Below, piece by piece: positions 62,963 to 64,000 of a stretch of 64,000 nt of DNA; position 1 is the first letter of the stretch, and each line of letters starts with the position of its first letter. Below the pieces are notes generated by a model. The model saw only the letters and a program-made list of their open reading frames with translations. It was not told the origin of the DNA and ran no database searches. A program made the position numbers and the translations under genes. Source of the DNA: Bacteroidales bacterium UBA5515 (GTDB lineage: Bacteria; Bacteroidota; Bacteroidia; Bacteroidales; P3). Location: positions 1-64,000 of the forward strand of contig DIOL01000019.1 of NCBI GenBank assembly GCA_002423895.1, in the 5' to 3' direction.

Positions 62963-64000
62963 TCATCATTCCATCTTTCATCATCCTATATTTCTCCAAT
63001 TCACCCTCCAAACCCTCAATCTCTTTATCCATATCAAATAATATATTTGTAATTCTATTTTGTCCTTCAATAGATTGTGGTAATGTTATTTTTAATTGAT
63101 TAAATAGTGATTTTGATAAATTATATCTTGTTGCACCTTGAGCTAATGAAGTCATTAATTCTCTACCTATTTTAGATCTAAAAAAATATGATAAATACAA
63201 TCCTGATACTTCATTATCTTTTAATCTAAATCCAAAACAGAAACTATTTAAGTATAAATTTTCTACTTCTTCAATAATTACTGAACAAATTCCAACTTCT
63301 TCGGGTGTTTCTGATGAAGTATTAAAAAACAAATCTCCTGCAATTACTTTATTTTGTTTTTCTTTTTCTCCTACACTTACCTTTTCAAAATTATTAATAT
63401 CAATAATTGGATTACTTAGAATATTCATAAATGGAATATAATAAGCATTTCCTTGTCCAAAATGAGCTTTAGATTTTCCTGTTAATCCTCCATACGTTTC
63501 TCCAATCTCTCCCAAACGTTTTTCTACCCAACCCTCTTTTGGTTTAAGTAATTCTTGCATTGCTCCTTGCTTTAGGTTTTTCTTTTTCTCTATCTTAGTT
63601 TCTAAAGCATTTATTAAATCATCTATATCGGTTAAAGCATTAGCAATTGCAGTCTGTTCTTCTTGTGTTGGAGGGATAGGAAGTTTGTATTCAAATAAAT
63701 CTTTTAAAGTGATGCTTGCTTGATTTGCATTACCTCTAAATATTAATTCTATATGATTTATGTAGTTTTCTGTTTTTAAATTATAAAACAGCAATCCTTG
63801 ATTTTCTTTCAACTTATCTTTTGACCTAATTAATACTGCGTTTTGATTCAGTAAACTACCTTCATTTTCTTCAGTAATTCTTATTACTTTTCCAACCATT
63901 GAATCATACATCGGTGGTTTAGAACCTACTGTTGAAATTATTAAATCATTTTTTTTAAGCTTCCAATTTTTATACTTTTCAGAATCATTTTTATCTACAT
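62928..64000 (-). CDS. hsdS: Type I restriction enzyme, S subunit (5' end outside window)
   Basis: The reading frame stays open to the right edge, so the ATG at 63911 is internal and the gene continues beyond 64000. At least 357 residues are visible. Order: the end of target-recognition domain 1 (NDLIISTVGSKPPMYDSMVG), first conserved helix (PIPPTQEEQTAIANALTDID, then KKKNLKQGAMQELL), target-recognition domain 2 (GWVEKRLGEIGETYGGLTGK), second helix (LPQSIEGQNRITNILFDMDK, ending DLLTGRIRLI). HsdS gives the DNA sequence specificity of the type I system. Target sites cannot be read from sequence. Confidence 0.93.
   Translation of the reverse strand, partial: VDKNDSEKYKNWKLKKNDLIISTVGSKPPMYDSMVGKVIRITEENEGSLLNQNAVLIRSKDKLKENQGLLFYNLKTENYINHIELIFRGNANQASITLKDLFEYKLPIPPTQEEQTAIANALTDIDDLINALETKIEKKKNLKQGAMQELLKPKEGWVEKRLGEIGETYGGLTGKSKAHFGQGNAYYIPFMNILSNPIIDINNFEKVSVGEKEKQNKVIAGDLFFNTSSETPEEVGICSVIIEEVENLYLNSFCFGFRLKDNEVSGLYLSYFFRSKIGRELMTSLAQGATRYNLSKSLFNQLKITLPQSIEGQNRITNILFDMDKEIEGLEGELEKYRMMKDGMMKDLLTGRIRLI

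Noticed and set aside
63912..64000. ATG 63911 as the true start of hsdS
   Set aside because: The frame is open through to the window edge and encodes more of target-recognition domain 1, so the gene is cut by the edge.

Overview
The window looks like chromosomal DNA of an AT-rich member of the Bacteroidota, probably Bacteroidales-like. The evidence is: several secreted proteins with type IX secretion (T9SS) C-terminal sorting domains; promoters of the TTTG-N20-TAnnTTTG type instead of E. coli sigma70 boxes; few obvious Shine-Dalgarno sequences; and marker genes such as DUF3276 (PUR-like), ParAB with a DUF5683 partner, class III fructose-bisphosphatase and PPi-type phosphofructokinase. No tRNA, rRNA, IS transposase or prophage block was seen.

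Layout. 0-11.4 kb: one 3714-residue adhesin-like T9SS substrate with 18 tandem Fn3-like repeats. 11.4-12.4 kb: AT-rich gap with a candidate small RNA having its own promoter and terminator. 12.4-16.3 kb: gyrA and a secreted TPR protein. 16.7-20 kb: split transketolase with a vWA protein gene between its halves. 20-21.5 kb: ECF sigma factor with a membrane protein that joins an anti-sigma-like N-terminus to a gliding/T9SS type B C-terminus. 21.5-21.9 kb: RNase P RNA. 22-27 kb: secreted HExxH protein, yggS, DUF3276, parA-parB-DUF5683. 27-33 kb: fbp, pfk, DUF3109, a T9SS protein. 33-36 kb: glnS, a beta-barrel protein, a sugar nucleotidyltransferase. 36.3-39.8 kb: yceD-rpmF-plsX-fabH-PhnP-like operon. 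40.5-43.2 kb: PorT-like protein, coaD, flavin reductase, xerD. 43.4-46.5 kb: HU, fmt, ribH, M23/LysM peptidase. 46.6-51.3 kb: manC-asnS-rpoN-membrane protein operon. 51.4-55.5 kb: PatB-like lyase, repeat-filled gap, LRR/T9SS protein, pentapeptide protein, frameshifted Sel1 gene. 55.6-64 kb: type I restriction-modification island (hsdS running off the edge, DUF262/DUF1524, damaged ORF6N, RhuM, hsdR, DUF45 peptidase).

The most unusual signal is in the non-coding DNA. Three gaps (near 23.4, 36.2 and 40.2 kb) each hold a short tandem array whose unit is a small palindrome repeated every 21 or 22 bp, two turns of B-DNA. The sequences are unrelated but the architecture is the same; a fourth, weaker 21-bp array lies near 11.7 kb. 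I know of no described element of this kind. Also notable: a 37-bp direct repeat of the hsdS 3' end flanking the DUF262 gene, the vWA gene inside the transketolase operon, the anti-sigma/T9SS-B fusion and the candidate small RNA.

All functional calls are by reading motifs and context; no database search was run.
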